A stretch of DNA of 41,531 nt from Gemmatales bacterium (GTDB lineage Bacteria; Planctomycetota; Planctomycetia; Gemmatales; HRBIN36). Below, in pieces: positions 26,184 through 35,754 of this stretch; positions within the stretch are counted from its first letter, which is position 1; each line of letters starts with the position of its first letter. A program made the translations under genes and the position numbers. Where the stretch lies: contig JANWVZ010000008.1 of the NCBI GenBank assembly GCA_025056555.1, positions 1 through 41,531 on the forward strand, written 5' to 3'. The notes under the pieces were generated by a model that was not told the origin of the DNA, did no database searches, and saw only the letters and a list, made by a program, of their open reading frames with translations.

Positions 26184-27431
26184 ATGCGGCCGCGTGTAGT
26201 TACTGTGATTCTCGCAGGAGGGAGAGGTACTCGACTAGAACCCCTGACCCGGGACCGTGCCAAACCCGCCGTTCCTTTTGGCGGGCTTTACCGCATCATT
26301 GACTTTACCTTGTCGAATTGCATCAACAGTAATCTGCGCCAGGTTTTTATTCTCACTCAATACAAGGCCCTGAGTCTTCATCGGCACATTGCCCTCGCTT
26401 GGGATTTCTTAAGTCGCCAACTCGGAGATTATATCCAGATCCTTCCCCCTCAACAGCTCCTGGATGAAACCTGGTATAAGGGTACTGCTGATGCCATCTA
26501 TCAGAATATCTATGCTCTCGAACAGGAGGAGCCAGATCTGTTACTTATCCTCGCCGGGGATCACATCTATAAGATGGACTATAGCGATATGTTACGCTTC
26601 CATCTCGATGCGGCCGCCGACGTTACTATCGGATGCATCCCAGTACCTGTCTCTGAATGTCGTCATTTCGGTATCATGGAAATTGACGCTCAGCAGCGGA
26701 TTCAGGTGTTCCGTGAGAAACCCCGTGAAACTAAGCCTATGCCGGGCAGCACCGACAGATGCCTGGCTTCGATGGGGATTTACGTCTTCAATGCACGGCT
26801 TCTGTTCGACATACTTTGTCAGGATGCTCTGAATAAAGACAGCAAACACGATTTTGGCCAGAACATTATTCCGTTTATGATCGAAAACGGCCATCGCGTT
26901 TTTGCTTATCATTTTCGCGACATGAACCGCAAAGCCGAACCTTATTGGCGCGACGTGGGAACGATAGATTCTTACTACCAGACGAATATGGACCTGATCA
27001 CCGTTGACCCGGTATTGAACCTGTACGACCGCGATTGGCCCATCCGCACTTATCAACCGCAATTACCGCCTCCTAAATTCGTCTTCGGTGATCACGGTCT
27101 GGGACCTGAAGTGCGACGTGGCGAGGCGATTGACAGCATGGTTTGCAGCGGTTGTATTATTAGCGGGGGGCATGTTTATCGAAGTATTTTGTCCCCGAAT
27201 GTCCGCGTCAACAGCTATGCCTTAGTCGAAGACTCGATTCTATTTGAGGGGGTAGATGTTGGCCGACATTGTCGCATTCGCCGCGCCATTATAGACAAAG
27301 GTGTCAGAATCCCGCCCGGCACCCGATTGGGTTACGACTTAGAACATGACCGCCGCCGAGGTTTCACGGTAACCGAGTCGGGAATCGTCGTAATACCTAG
27401 AAATGAGCCTTCGGAAACCTTTCTCAAGTAG
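26184..27431 (+). CDS. glgC: Glucose-1-phosphate adenylyltransferase (ADP-glucose pyrophosphorylase)
   Basis: Makes ADP-glucose from ATP and glucose-1-phosphate, the committed step of bacterial glycogen synthesis; 415 residues, the usual length. The nucleotidyltransferase domain shows ILAGGRGTRLEPLTRDRAKP (9-28) and FGGLYRIIDFTLSNCINS, then AGDHIYKMDY (substrate and metal binding), FREKP with the glucose-1-phosphate Lys, FGQNIIP and YWRDVGTIDSYYQTN. The C-terminal third has left-handed beta-helix repeats (SGCIISGGHVYRSILSPNVRV). Both the N-terminal Arg/Lys set and the helix are kept, so allosteric control by glycolytic intermediates is likely. AAGGAGGG stands before the ATG. It follows the ABC permease by about 100 bases and may have its own promoter. 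Confidence 0.96.
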   Translation: MRPRVVTVILAGGRGTRLEPLTRDRAKPAVPFGGLYRIIDFTLSNCINSNLRQVFILTQYKALSLHRHIALAWDFLSRQLGDYIQILPPQQLLDETWYKGTADAIYQNIYALEQEEPDLLLILAGDHIYKMDYSDMLRFHLDAAADVTIGCIPVPVSECRHFGIMEIDAQQRIQVFREKPRETKPMPGSTDRCLASMGIYVFNARLLFDILCQDALNKDSKHDFGQNIIPFMIENGHRVFAYHFRDMNRKAEPYWRDVGTIDSYYQTNMDLITVDPVLNLYDRDWPIRTYQPQLPPPKFVFGDHGLGPEVRRGEAIDSMVCSGCIISGGHVYRSILSPNVRVNSYALVEDSILFEGVDVGRHCRIRRAIIDKGVRIPPGTRLGYDLEHDRRRGFTVTESGIVVIPRNEPSETFLK

Positions 27432-27520
27432 GCGGCGCTGACTCACGGTGTCGAGTTGTCCTGGGATACATACTTTCACAGACTGGATTTCTCCTACGAT
27501 GGCTGGAGAGAAGCAAGCGT

Positions 27521-28024
27521 ATGTTCTCAAGGCGCACCGGACTTGCGATTGCTCTGGGATTGGCGATTTTCGCCGTGAGTATAGGGATAATCTGGTACCG
27601 CTCCCGGTATCCGTTGAGCGCTACACGCCTGGATCAGGCCCGTCAATTATGGCGCGAGCATGGCCCCGTCAGTTATAACCTCCTGATCACTATTGAAGGA
27701 CGTATGCCAGGGACTTATTGGGTGGAAGTACGCAAGGGGCAAGTCGTGCGGGCTGTACAACGTCCATCCCAGCACCAGGAAGTGGATTTGCTAACCGTCG
27801 TCCTGCCTGATGGACGCGTGCTTCGCCGCGATGGCTTGGAATGGACTGTTCCCGGACTATTTGATTGGCTGGAGCGTGACTTAGAACGCGATCGCGCAGG
27901 AACCAGCAGCTACACTTATCTGCGTTTCGACCCTCGGGATGGCCACCCGATAGAGTATGTCCGCTCCGAGTCGTCTCAACGCTACCGCTTCCACGTTCAA
28001 CTGTTTCTAGTGCACGATGAATAA
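27521..28024 (+). CDS. Small membrane-anchored DUF6174-like protein
   Basis: 167 residues with one N-terminal membrane segment (TGLAIALGLAIFAVSIGIIWY, about 6-26). The rest is extracytoplasmic. It reads LDQARQLWREHGPVSYNLLI, then GTYWVEVRKGQVVRAVQ and a late YLRFDPRDGHPIEYV. This matches the layout of DUF6174 proteins (W...Y.l..., V.V.dG.v, late ...D...G.P..i), a family of unknown role. GGAGAG lies about ten bases before the ATG. The gene starts 89 bases after glgC on the same strand. Whether it belongs with glgC or with the ABC cassette cannot be told. Confidence 0.72.
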   Translation: MFSRRTGLAIALGLAIFAVSIGIIWYRSRYPLSATRLDQARQLWREHGPVSYNLLITIEGRMPGTYWVEVRKGQVVRAVQRPSQHQEVDLLTVVLPDGRVLRRDGLEWTVPGLFDWLERDLERDRAGTSSYTYLRFDPRDGHPIEYVRSESSQRYRFHVQLFLVHDE

Positions 28025-28067
28025 ACATCCTGCACTGCAAGGTCGTATTATGTATAGACACCTAGTC

Positions 28068-28080
28068 CTTAGTCACTAAG
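28068..28080. terminator. Short palindrome between convergent genes
   Basis: CTTAGT-C-ACTAAG, a 13-base palindrome in the 73-base gap where the DUF6174-like gene and gltD end face to face. It could serve as a weak bidirectional terminator, but the stem is AT-rich, nearly loopless and lacks T-runs. Confidence 0.25.
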
Positions 28081-28097
28081 TTCCTGGCATTCTGAAA

Positions 28098-29579
28098 CTA
28101 AGGCAATTCCGTCGCCCCCATCAGAAAGCGATCGACCTCACGAGCGGCACCGCGTCCTTCGTTAATCGCCCAAACTACTAAGCTCTGTCCTCTTCTCATA
28201 TCTCCCGCTGCGAATACCTTCGGAATGTTCGTTTGAAACTTGCCGTACTCCGCCTTGACGTTAGTGCGTGCATCTTGTTCGATACCGAGTTCTTTCAGGA
28301 TCGGATTTTCAGGGCCAAGAAATCCCATAGCTAACAGCACCAGCTGCGCGGGCCAGACCTGTTCAGTGCCCGGGATTTCCCTGGGAGTAAGTCGGCCATT
28401 ATCTTTGATCCATTCGATGCGAACGGTGTGCACCTCACGCACGTAGCCGCTGCTGTCGCCTGAAAAACGCTTCGTCTGGATCAGGTATTCGCGCGGGTCC
28501 TTGCCGAAAACTGCCGCTGCTTCCTCCTGACCGTAATCGAGCTTATAAACTTTGGGCCATTGGGGCCAAGGGTTGTCAGGAGCCCGTGTTAATGGCGGAC
28601 GTGGCAAGATTTCAAACTGCACTAAGCTGCGACACCTCTGCCGCAACGCAGTAGCTACACAGTCGGTGCCCGTATCGCCACCCCCGATGACAATAACGTC
28701 CTTATCCCGCGCCGATATAGGTGTCTGATCCACGCTGTTGGTATCTAATAAAGTCTTAGTGGTTGCCGTCAGGAATTCCATGGCGAAATGGATGCCCTTA
28801 AGATGCCTGCCTTCAATAGGCAGGTCGCGAGGTTGAGTCGCCCCACAGCATAAGACCACCGCATCAAAATCCTCTAATAACTGCCTAGCCGGATAATCAA
28901 CTCCGACATGGCACCCGGTGATGAAGCGAACACCCTCGGCAGCCATCAGATCTACGCGACGCTGCACAAGCCGTTTTTCCAGCTTCATATTGGGAATGCC
29001 ATACATCAGCAATCCACCGATACGGTCGGCTCGCTCGAAAACAGTAACCCAGTGCCCTGCTTTGTTAAGTTGATCGGCACATGCCAAGCCGGCGGGCCCG
29101 GAACCGACTATCGCAACTTTCTTGCCCGTGCGTTTCGCCGGGGGCATCGGCCGAATCCAACCCTCCTCAAACGCTTTATCTATAATCGCACATTCGATGG
29201 ACTTAATGGCCACAGGGGGCTCGGTAATTCCCAAAACGCAAGAACCTTCACAAGGTGCCGGGCAGACTCGGCCAGTGAATTCCGGGAAATTGTTGGTCTT
29301 GGCCAAACGTTCATAGGCCTCCCGCCACAAGCCCCGATATACGAGGTCGTTCCATTCCGGGATCAGGTTGTTTATCGGGCAACCGGAGGCCATTCCGGCC
29401 AATACCATGCCCGTATGGCAAAACGGAATGCCGCAATCCATGCAGCGCGCCGCTTGCCGACGCAAGGCTTCCTCATCGGCATGAGCATGAAATTCGTGCC
29501 AATGCCGCAGGCGCTCGAAAGGAGGTTCCTGCGCCGGTGTCTCGCGCGAATATTCTAAGAATCCCGTGGGTTTACCCAT
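28098..29579 (-). CDS. gltD: Glutamate synthase small (beta) subunit
   Basis: Takes electrons from NADPH and passes them through FAD and 4Fe-4S clusters to the large subunit. 493 residues, close to the normal 470-490. The N-terminal ferredoxin-like part has [21 protein letters not shown] and [13 protein letters not shown], the two four-cysteine sets of the family. The FAD-binding motif is [19 protein letters not shown], and the NADPH site is [17 protein letters not shown]. The closing [20 protein letters not shown] is the typical C-terminal FAD contact. The ATG at 29579 is chosen because GGGGAG lies ten bases before it; an in-frame TTG at 29597 overlaps that site. It follows gltB by about 80 bases and is surely in one operon with it. 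Confidence 0.97.
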   Translation of the reverse strand: MGKPTGFLEYSRETPAQEPPFERLRHWHEFHAHADEEALRRQAARCMDCGIPFCHTGMVLAGMASGCPINNLIPEWNDLVYRGLWREAYERLAKTNNFPEFTGRVCPAPCEGSCVLGITEPPVAIKSIECAIIDKAFEEGWIRPMPPAKRTGKKVAIVGSGPAGLACADQLNKAGHWVTVFERADRIGGLLMYGIPNMKLEKRLVQRRVDLMAAEGVRFITGCHVGVDYPARQLLEDFDAVVLCCGATQPRDLPIEGRHLKGIHFAMEFLTATTKTLLDTNSVDQTPISARDKDVIVIGGGDTGTDCVATALRQRCRSLVQFEILPRPPLTRAPDNPWPQWPKVYKLDYGQEEAAAVFGKDPREYLIQTKRFSGDSSGYVREVHTVRIEWIKDNGRLTPREIPGTEQVWPAQLVLLAMGFLGPENPILKELGIEQDARTNVKAEYGKFQTNIPKVFAAGDMRRGQSLVVWAINEGRGAAREVDRFLMGATELP

Positions 29580-29660
29580 AGTTTCGCAGCTCCCCAATCA
29601 GGCTGCTATCCTCGCCACTTCCAAGTTGCAAATATCCCTCGATAATTGCGCTTCTGTGTA

Positions 29661-32600
29661 TCAGTTGCCACCTATACGCATCAAATCGCGGGCGTTTTCC
29701 TCAAAGGCCGCCATCAGAACTTCCTCTTCAGGCAACCCTCGTGCCCGTAAACGTTTCTGTGTCTCTATCACTCGGCGATAATCATTCGGATAGACCTTGA
29801 CAAATTTAGGTTGATATTCTTCCCATAAAGCTAAGATTTTCCATGCTTTCCTGCTGCCAGTGTATTGCGCGTGTTTGCGGATCATCTCGCGAACTTCTTC
29901 CACATCGTCTGGGTCTTCCAAAGGGAAAAGTTTCACCATGCTGAGATTACATTTTCGGGGAAATTCACCGGTTTCGTCTAATACATAAGCAATGCCGCCG
30001 GACATGCCCGCGGCAAAATTGCGTCCCGTAGGCCCCAGAACGACGACGCGTCCTCCGGTCATATATTCGCAGCCGTGATCGCCGACCGCCTCAACCACCG
30101 CACAGACACCGCTATTGCGCACGCAAAAACGCTCTCCGGCCATCCCGTATATATAGGCCTCCCCACTGGTCGCACCATAAAACGCCACGTTACCGACAAT
30201 GATGTTTTCCTCTGGCAGGAAGGTGGAACCACGTGGCGGATAGACAATAATCTTGCCCCCCGAAAGCCCCTTGCCGATGTAGTCATTGGCATCTCCCTCT
30301 AGTATCAGGGTAATTCCCCGAGGAATAAAAGCACCGAAACTTTGACCAGCCGAGCCTTGGAAATGGAGGGTGATTGTGTCCTCTGGCAGGCCGTCGCTTC
30401 CATAGCGCCGTGTCACCTCACTTCCTAAAATCGTACCGACTACGCGGTTCGTATTTCGTATGGGCAGGGTTGCCCGAACCGGTTGAGCTTCCTCTAATGC
30501 AGGACGACAAAGCTTCAAGAGGACATTCCAATCGAGCGACTTTTCGATGCCATGATTTTGCGGAATCTGACAGTAAGTTCCCCAATCAGAAGGTACCTCA
30601 GGCTTATATAGAATGGCCGAGTAGTCTAAGGTCCTGGCCTTCTCATGAGCAAGGGCGTCGTTAAACTCTAATAAATCACAGCGCCCGACCATATCATCAA
30701 ACCTGCGAAAACCTAATTCGGCCATGTATTCCCGCACTTCCTGAGCGATAAAGCGCATGAAGTTCACCACGTGCTCCGGCTTGCCCATAAATTTTTCCCG
30801 CAGCCGCGGATCCTGCGTAGCGACTCCCACCGGACAGGTATTTAGATGGCAAACCCGCATCATGATGCAACCCAAAGCCACTAGAGGAGCTGTGGCAAAC
30901 CCAAACTCTTCGGCACCCAGCAGCGCGCCGATCACGACATCCCGTCCCGTCTTCAACTGACCATCAACCTCTACAATGATTCGACTTCGCAGATTGTTCT
31001 GAAGCAGGATCTGATGCGTTTCGGCAAGTCCGAGTTCCCAGGGAATACCGGCATGCTTGATACTAGTCAGGGGGGAAGCGCCTGTGCCGCCATCGTGGCC
31101 ACTAATCAGCACCACATCGGCATGGCCCTTAGCAACGCCCGCGGCAATTGTTCCCACTCCCACCTCCGCTACTAACTTCACACTGATACGCGCCCGATGA
31201 TTCGCGTTCTTAAGATCGTGTATTAATTCCGCCAGGTCTTCTATGGAGTAAATATCATGATGCGGAGGGGGCGAGATCAGCCCCACACCCGGGGTCGAGT
31301 GGCGCACCCGTGCAATCCAGGGATACACTTTATGTCCCGGCAACTGTCCGCCTTCTCCCGGCTTCGCCCCCTGGGCCATCTTGATTTGCAGTTCCTTAGC
31401 ATTGACTAAATAGAGGCTGGTTACACCAAAACGCCCGGAGGCCACTTGCTTTATCGCGCTATTCTTCGAGTCGCCGTTCGGCAGAGGCTTATAACGCTCC
31501 GGATCTTCCCCGCCCTCGCCGGTGTTACTCTTGCCACCTATGCGGTTCATGGCAATCGCTAGAGCTTCGTGCGCCTCCTTGCTGATGGAACCATAGGACA
31601 TGGCTCCCGTCTTGAACCGTTTCATAATGCTCTCTATTGGTTCTACTTCTTCTAACGGCACCGGCGGCTGCTTCTTACGGAATCGCAGCAAGCTGCGCAG
31701 AGTACAGAGATTCTTCTCCTGATTGTCAATCAGGGCGCTATATTCCTTGAAAGCCTTATAGTCATTATTGCGCACTGCATATTGCAGTTTGTGCACAGTT
31801 TCCGGGTTGAAGAGGTGGAACTCCCCGTCTTTACGATATTGATACTGTCCGCCAGCCTCTAACACACGGCCATTCACCAGGCGTTCCGGGAATGCCTTAT
31901 AATGGCGGGCCAGACTTTCCTTGGCAATTATATCTAAGCCAATGCCTCCCAGACGCGAAGGAGTCCAAGTGAAGTATTTATCAATGACCTCCTGGCCCAG
32001 ACCTATGGCCTCAAAGATCTGCGCACCGCGATAGCTTTGAATCGTCGAAATCCCCATTTTCGACATGACCTTGACAACGCCCTTGACAACCGCCTTGATA
32101 TAGTTCTTGACTGCTTTCTTTTCATCTACGTCCTCGATCCAGCCGTCCCGGACCATTTGCCGAATGGTGGCGTAAGCCAGGTAAGGACAGATCGCGCCCG
32201 CTCCGTAACCGATGAGCAGGGCGAAATGATGCACCTCGCGGGGTTCCCCACTGTCAATGACTAAACCACACCTGGTCCTCGTCCCTTGGCGAATGAGATG
32301 ATGGTGAACGGCGCCCGTGGCTAATAACGCCGGAATAGCGGCCCATTCGCGAGATACTCCCCGATCCGAGAGGATAAGAATGTCGCAACCGTCCTGAATC
32401 GCCTGGTCCGCCTGTGTGCAGAGTTCCTCCAGAGCGCGGCGTAAACCATCGCCCCCTTCTTCGGCTCGATAGAGCATCGGCAAAGTGCGAGACTTGAAAC
32501 CCCAGCTATTACGGCCATCAAGCTCCCGCAGCTTAGCTAATTCTTCTTCTGTCAGGATCGGGATAGGTAACTTGATTTGCCGACAGGATTCTGGCCGAGG

Positions 32601-34397
32601 GTCTAACAAGTTCCCTTCGGCACCGAGCGTCGTCTCCTCACTCACGATAATTTCTTCGCGAATGGCATCTATAGGGGGATTCGTCACCTGAGCAAAAAGC
32701 TGCTTGAAATAGTTATAAAGGAGCTGAGGCTTATCAGATAAGACCGCCAGCGGGGTGTCAGTACCCATAGAACCGACAGGCTCAACACCATCATGGGCCA
32801 TGGGGGCCATAATCAACCGCAGGTCTTCTAATGTGTAACCAAAGGCTTGCTGTAATGCTGCAAGGTTTTCATCATCGCTGCTCCAGTAAACCCCGTAGGC
32901 CGGCGCATCGTGTTGACCGTTCGGATTGTGTCGTGTCGGCTCTGCGGCGCGATGAGCGCAACTGGATGAACCAGCCTTTTCAGAATCATCTTTGCTCTCC
33001 ACCCGATAAGATGGGGCAGAAGGCAGTTGCTCGATGCTGACCAAATATCGGCTGAGCCAATCAGCATAGGGCTTTTCCCGAGCTATCTTTTCCTTGATTT
33101 CCTCATCAGGAATGAGTCGGCCTTCGTGAAGATCAATAAGGAGCATACGCCCTGGCTGTAATCGTCCCTTGAAAGCAACTGCCTCAGGGGGCACATCAAG
33201 AACGCCGACTTCCGAAGCCATGACAACTAAGTCGTTTTTCAACACATAGTAACGGGAAGGTCGCAAGCCATTGCGGTCCAGCACGGCACCAATCTGGGTC
33301 CCATCGGTAAACGCAATCGAAGCGGGACCATCCCAGGGTTCCATGAGGCAAGCGTGGTATTCGTAAAAGGCCCGCCTAGTGGCACTCAGAGCTTCGTGTT
33401 TGCTCCACGGCTCCGGAATCATCATCATGACTGCATGAGGCAGCGAGCGCCCCGCCAGCACCAACATTTCCAGAGCATTATCGAACATAGCAGAATCGCT
33501 GCCCGATTCATCGATCACCGGGAGAACTTTCTTTATGTCATCGCCAAACAACGGCGAGGCAAATAATGTTTGCCGCGCATGCATCCAGTTCACATTGCCC
33601 CGCAGCGTGTTAATTTCGCCGTTATGACACAGATAGCGATACGGGTGAGCCCGAGACCACGAGGGGAAGGTGTTGGTACTGAAGCGCGAATGCACCATAG
33701 CCAGCGCCGTCTCCATATCGCGGTCTAACAGATCGGGATAGAACGCAGCGAGCTGACTGGCCTTCAGCATTCCTTTATAAACGATAGTCCGATAGGAGAG
33801 GCTGGGAATATAGAACATGTGTTTCTGACTCAGTTGGGACGACCGCACCCAGTTTTCTAAGCGTTTGCGAATCACAAATAACTTGCGTTCAAAAGCCAAC
33901 TCGTCCCTGATATTATCGCCACGGCGAATAAAGACCTGACGAATCACAGGTTGGCAAGATTTCGCGGTCTGCCCTAAGAGCGTGTTATCCGTAGGGACGG
34001 TGCGCCAGCCAAGGACAGTTTGTCCTTCCTCCTGAACAACTGTTTCGAATTGCCGCTCCAGTAAAAGGCGCTCCTGCCGATTGGTAGGGAGGAAGACCAT
34101 ACCGACTCCGTAATATCCCGCTGGTGGCAGGCACACACCAATCTCGTCCGCAACTCGGGCCAGGAAACGATGGGGCATCTGCAGCAAAATCCCTGCACCA
34201 TCGCCGGTATTTTCCTCGCAACCGCAAGCGCCCCGATGCTCCAGATTCAGCAGGATTTCGATGGCTGTACGCACTAACTCATGCGAACGGCGATTTTTCA
34301 TATCCACAATAAAGCCGACCCCACAAGCGTCGTGCTCATACCAGGGGTTATATAGTCCGCGAGGCGAATATGGAGTTTGGCCTTGAGCAGGTTGCAT
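29661..34397 (-). CDS. gltB: Glutamate synthase large (alpha) subunit
   Basis: Transfers the amide of glutamine to 2-oxoglutarate. 1578 residues; family members are about 1480-1530. Domains in order: class II glutamine amidotransferase, whose nucleophile Cys25 lies in HDACGVGF so that the first 24 residues should be removed on maturation; a central domain (about 510-790); the FMN-binding synthase domain with [24 protein letters not shown] and [13 protein letters not shown]; the 3Fe-4S cysteines [12 protein letters not shown]; and the C-terminal GXGXG beta-helix ([24 protein letters not shown]). Residues about 464-508 form a hydrophilic insertion of roughly 40 residues between the amidotransferase and central domains. 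GAGG precedes the ATG at eight bases. A LysR gene lies directly upstream in the same direction. Confidence 0.98.
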   Translation of the reverse strand: MQPAQGQTPYSPRGLYNPWYEHDACGVGFIVDMKNRRSHELVRTAIEILLNLEHRGACGCEENTGDGAGILLQMPHRFLARVADEIGVCLPPAGYYGVGMVFLPTNRQERLLLERQFETVVQEEGQTVLGWRTVPTDNTLLGQTAKSCQPVIRQVFIRRGDNIRDELAFERKLFVIRKRLENWVRSSQLSQKHMFYIPSLSYRTIVYKGMLKASQLAAFYPDLLDRDMETALAMVHSRFSTNTFPSWSRAHPYRYLCHNGEINTLRGNVNWMHARQTLFASPLFGDDIKKVLPVIDESGSDSAMFDNALEMLVLAGRSLPHAVMMMIPEPWSKHEALSATRRAFYEYHACLMEPWDGPASIAFTDGTQIGAVLDRNGLRPSRYYVLKNDLVVMASEVGVLDVPPEAVAFKGRLQPGRMLLIDLHEGRLIPDEEIKEKIAREKPYADWLSRYLVSIEQLPSAPSYRVESKDDSEKAGSSSCAHRAAEPTRHNPNGQHDAPAYGVYWSSDDENLAALQQAFGYTLEDLRLIMAPMAHDGVEPVGSMGTDTPLAVLSDKPQLLYNYFKQLFAQVTNPPIDAIREEIIVSEETTLGAEGNLLDPRPESCRQIKLPIPILTEEELAKLRELDGRNSWGFKSRTLPMLYRAEEGGDGLRRALEELCTQADQAIQDGCDILILSDRGVSREWAAIPALLATGAVHHHLIRQGTRTRCGLVIDSGEPREVHHFALLIGYGAGAICPYLAYATIRQMVRDGWIEDVDEKKAVKNYIKAVVKGVVKVMSKMGISTIQSYRGAQIFEAIGLGQEVIDKYFTWTPSRLGGIGLDIIAKESLARHYKAFPERLVNGRVLEAGGQYQYRKDGEFHLFNPETVHKLQYAVRNNDYKAFKEYSALIDNQEKNLCTLRSLLRFRKKQPPVPLEEVEPIESIMKRFKTGAMSYGSISKEAHEALAIAMNRIGGKSNTGEGGEDPERYKPLPNGDSKNSAIKQVASGRFGVTSLYLVNAKELQIKMAQGAKPGEGGQLPGHKVYPWIARVRHSTPGVGLISPPPHHDIYSIEDLAELIHDLKNANHRARISVKLVAEVGVGTIAAGVAKGHADVVLISGHDGGTGASPLTSIKHAGIPWELGLAETHQILLQNNLRSRIIVEVDGQLKTGRDVVIGALLGAEEFGFATAPLVALGCIMMRVCHLNTCPVGVATQDPRLREKFMGKPEHVVNFMRFIAQEVREYMAELGFRRFDDMVGRCDLLEFNDALAHEKARTLDYSAILYKPEVPSDWGTYCQIPQNHGIEKSLDWNVLLKLCRPALEEAQPVRATLPIRNTNRVVGTILGSEVTRRYGSDGLPEDTITLHFQGSAGQSFGAFIPRGITLILEGDANDYIGKGLSGGKIIVYPPRGSTFLPEENIIVGNVAFYGATSGEAYIYGMAGERFCVRNSGVCAVVEAVGDHGCEYMTGGRVVVLGPTGRNFAAGMSGGIAYVLDETGEFPRKCNLSMVKLFPLEDPDDVEEVREMIRKHAQYTGSRKAWKILALWEEYQPKFVKVYPNDYRRVIETQKRLRARGLPEEEVLMAAFEENARDLMRIGGN

Positions 34398-34567
34398 CGC
34401 AGCTACCTCGATGGTCTCAGCTCTGACTAACCTTGCCGGCGGGTTAAGCCCTCAGCGTCGGGAGTAGGGCGTTTGGCAAGGCCATAGATTCGAGTGCGGA
34501 TACCAGGCAATCCACCAGTTCGGGAAGGTAAAATAGAGTGCACCGCTGGGTGGCACCGGAACAGGGT

Positions 34568-35545
34568 CTAAGCCCTGACGGAAGCTTGGACCAAAGACGA
34601 GCCCGTGCTTTTTCGGGAAGCGCTGACCAGCGTCGGCCCGTCGGACAGATGTCCCGAAGGATTGTCGTCAGGCTGGCGCAGGATATCGAGGAAGCGCTGC
34701 GCCGCCAGACTGAGACGAGGACTGCGGCGATAAATAATCCCTAGGGGCCGGATCAGTTGGGCGTCTGCCAATGGAAGAGCCACGAGCGTGCCCGCTTCGA
34801 CTTCGCGGCGCAGAGTGGGTTCGGGCAACAGGGCAATGCCGGCCCCCGCTTCCACGGCTTTCTTGATGTTCTCAATGTTATCGAATTCCATGACGACCTG
34901 AACGGTCACTCCCTGCTGCCGCAAGAAGCGGTCGATTTGCCGCCGAATCACCAGTCCTTTTTCAAAGTGAACGAATGGCTGGTCCTGCAAAGAAGCCAAG
35001 CGAATCTCGCGACGGCTGGCCCAAGGGTGTTGAGGTGCACAAACAACTACCATTATCTCCTCACGCCAGGCTAACGCTACCAGCTTACGCCCGGGCTTAG
35101 GAAAGGAAACCAATCCGAGATCGGCCGTTCCATCCAGAACACGCTGATACACCTGGTCCGGGTGCAGATACTCGATGTGCACTGCGGTACTGGGGTGAAG
35201 TCGGCGAAAACGTTCGATGTACTGGTTCATGTCGCGCAAGCCAACCGAGTAAATAGCGACTACTCGAACCGGCAGGTGGAGGTGTTCCGGATTACTGTGC
35301 AGGGAGCGTTCCAGTGCCTGAAAGCGCTCCAGCAATTCGCGGCAGCCGTGGTAAAAAATTTTTCCCTCCGTCGTCAGCTGAAGCGGGCGACTCGACCGGT
35401 CTATCAGCTGCACGCGCAGTCGCCGCTCCAATTGCGCAATCGCTTGCGAGACGGCCGACTGGCTTACGCCGTTCACCTGCGCCGCCTTAGAAAAACTCTG
35501 CCAGCTTACGACATCGCAAAAAATCTTGAGCGTTTCCAGTTGCAT
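34568..35545 (-). CDS. LysR-family transcriptional regulator, possible controller of gltBD
   Basis: DNA-binding regulator of 325 residues. The winged helix-turn-helix is at 1-62 (LKIFCDVVSWQSFSKAAQ, SQSAVSQAIAQLERRL, then LIDRSSRPLQLTTEG), followed by a linker helix and two periplasmic-binding-like subdomains (VRVVAIYSVG near 93; a later AGAGIALLPEPTLRREVEAG). About 25 residues after the usual end (from SGHLSDGPTL) form an extra polar tail. Its place just before gltB, co-directional with a 170-base gap, suggests control of gltBD, as GltC does in B. subtilis, though GltC is divergent from its target. It is also divergent from recG. No ribosome site precedes the ATG, and the best promoter would place the transcript start two or three bases before it, so translation may be leaderless. 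Confidence 0.9.
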   Translation of the reverse strand: MQLETLKIFCDVVSWQSFSKAAQVNGVSQSAVSQAIAQLERRLRVQLIDRSSRPLQLTTEGKIFYHGCRELLERFQALERSLHSNPEHLHLPVRVVAIYSVGLRDMNQYIERFRRLHPSTAVHIEYLHPDQVYQRVLDGTADLGLVSFPKPGRKLVALAWREEIMVVVCAPQHPWASRREIRLASLQDQPFVHFEKGLVIRRQIDRFLRQQGVTVQVVMEFDNIENIKKAVEAGAGIALLPEPTLRREVEAGTLVALPLADAQLIRPLGIIYRRSPRLSLAAQRFLDILRQPDDNPSGHLSDGPTLVSASRKSTGSSLVQASVRA

Positions 35546-35549
35546 CGTT

Positions 35550-35568
35550 CGCCATGATAATCATTGTT
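35550..35568. promoter_or_regulatory. Fur-box-like palindrome in the lysR-recG interval
   Basis: The core ATGATAATCATT (35554-35565) is identical to the central 12 bases of the 19-base E. coli Fur consensus GATAATGATAATCATTATC; over the full 19-base window 13 positions agree. It covers the likely -10 box of the LysR gene. The inner ATGATAATCAT is also a perfect 11-base palindrome and could instead be a site for the LysR protein itself. Confidence 0.45.
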
Positions 35569-35582
35569 TTTGCTAATGGCAA
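35554..35582 (-). promoter_or_regulatory. Promoter of the LysR gene
   Basis: TTGCCA (-35) and TATCAT (-10) with a 17-base spacer on the minus strand, in an AT-rich patch directly before the LysR start. Transcription would begin two or three bases before the ATG, giving a leaderless or nearly leaderless message. Confidence 0.5.
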
Positions 35583-35598
35583 GATTTCATTATATTAT
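35570..35598 (+). promoter_or_regulatory. Promoter of recG, overlapping the lysR promoter
   Basis: TTGCTA (-35) and TATTAT (-10) with a 17-base spacer on the plus strand, about 150 bases before recG. It shares 13 bases with the opposing LysR promoter, so the two cannot easily be occupied at once. Confidence 0.45.
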
Positions 35599-35754
35599 TT
35601 TTCCTAATACTTTCATTCGTTCCGCCACTCTAAGTGGGTTTCGGTAAGTCCGACAGACAACTTGTACTCGCAGAGTCAGGAAGTGCCTCGTCGTACAATG
35701 AACCTGAATGGGCTGCAGGGAGTTTGAGTGGCCTAGCGAACAGGATTTGGAGGC

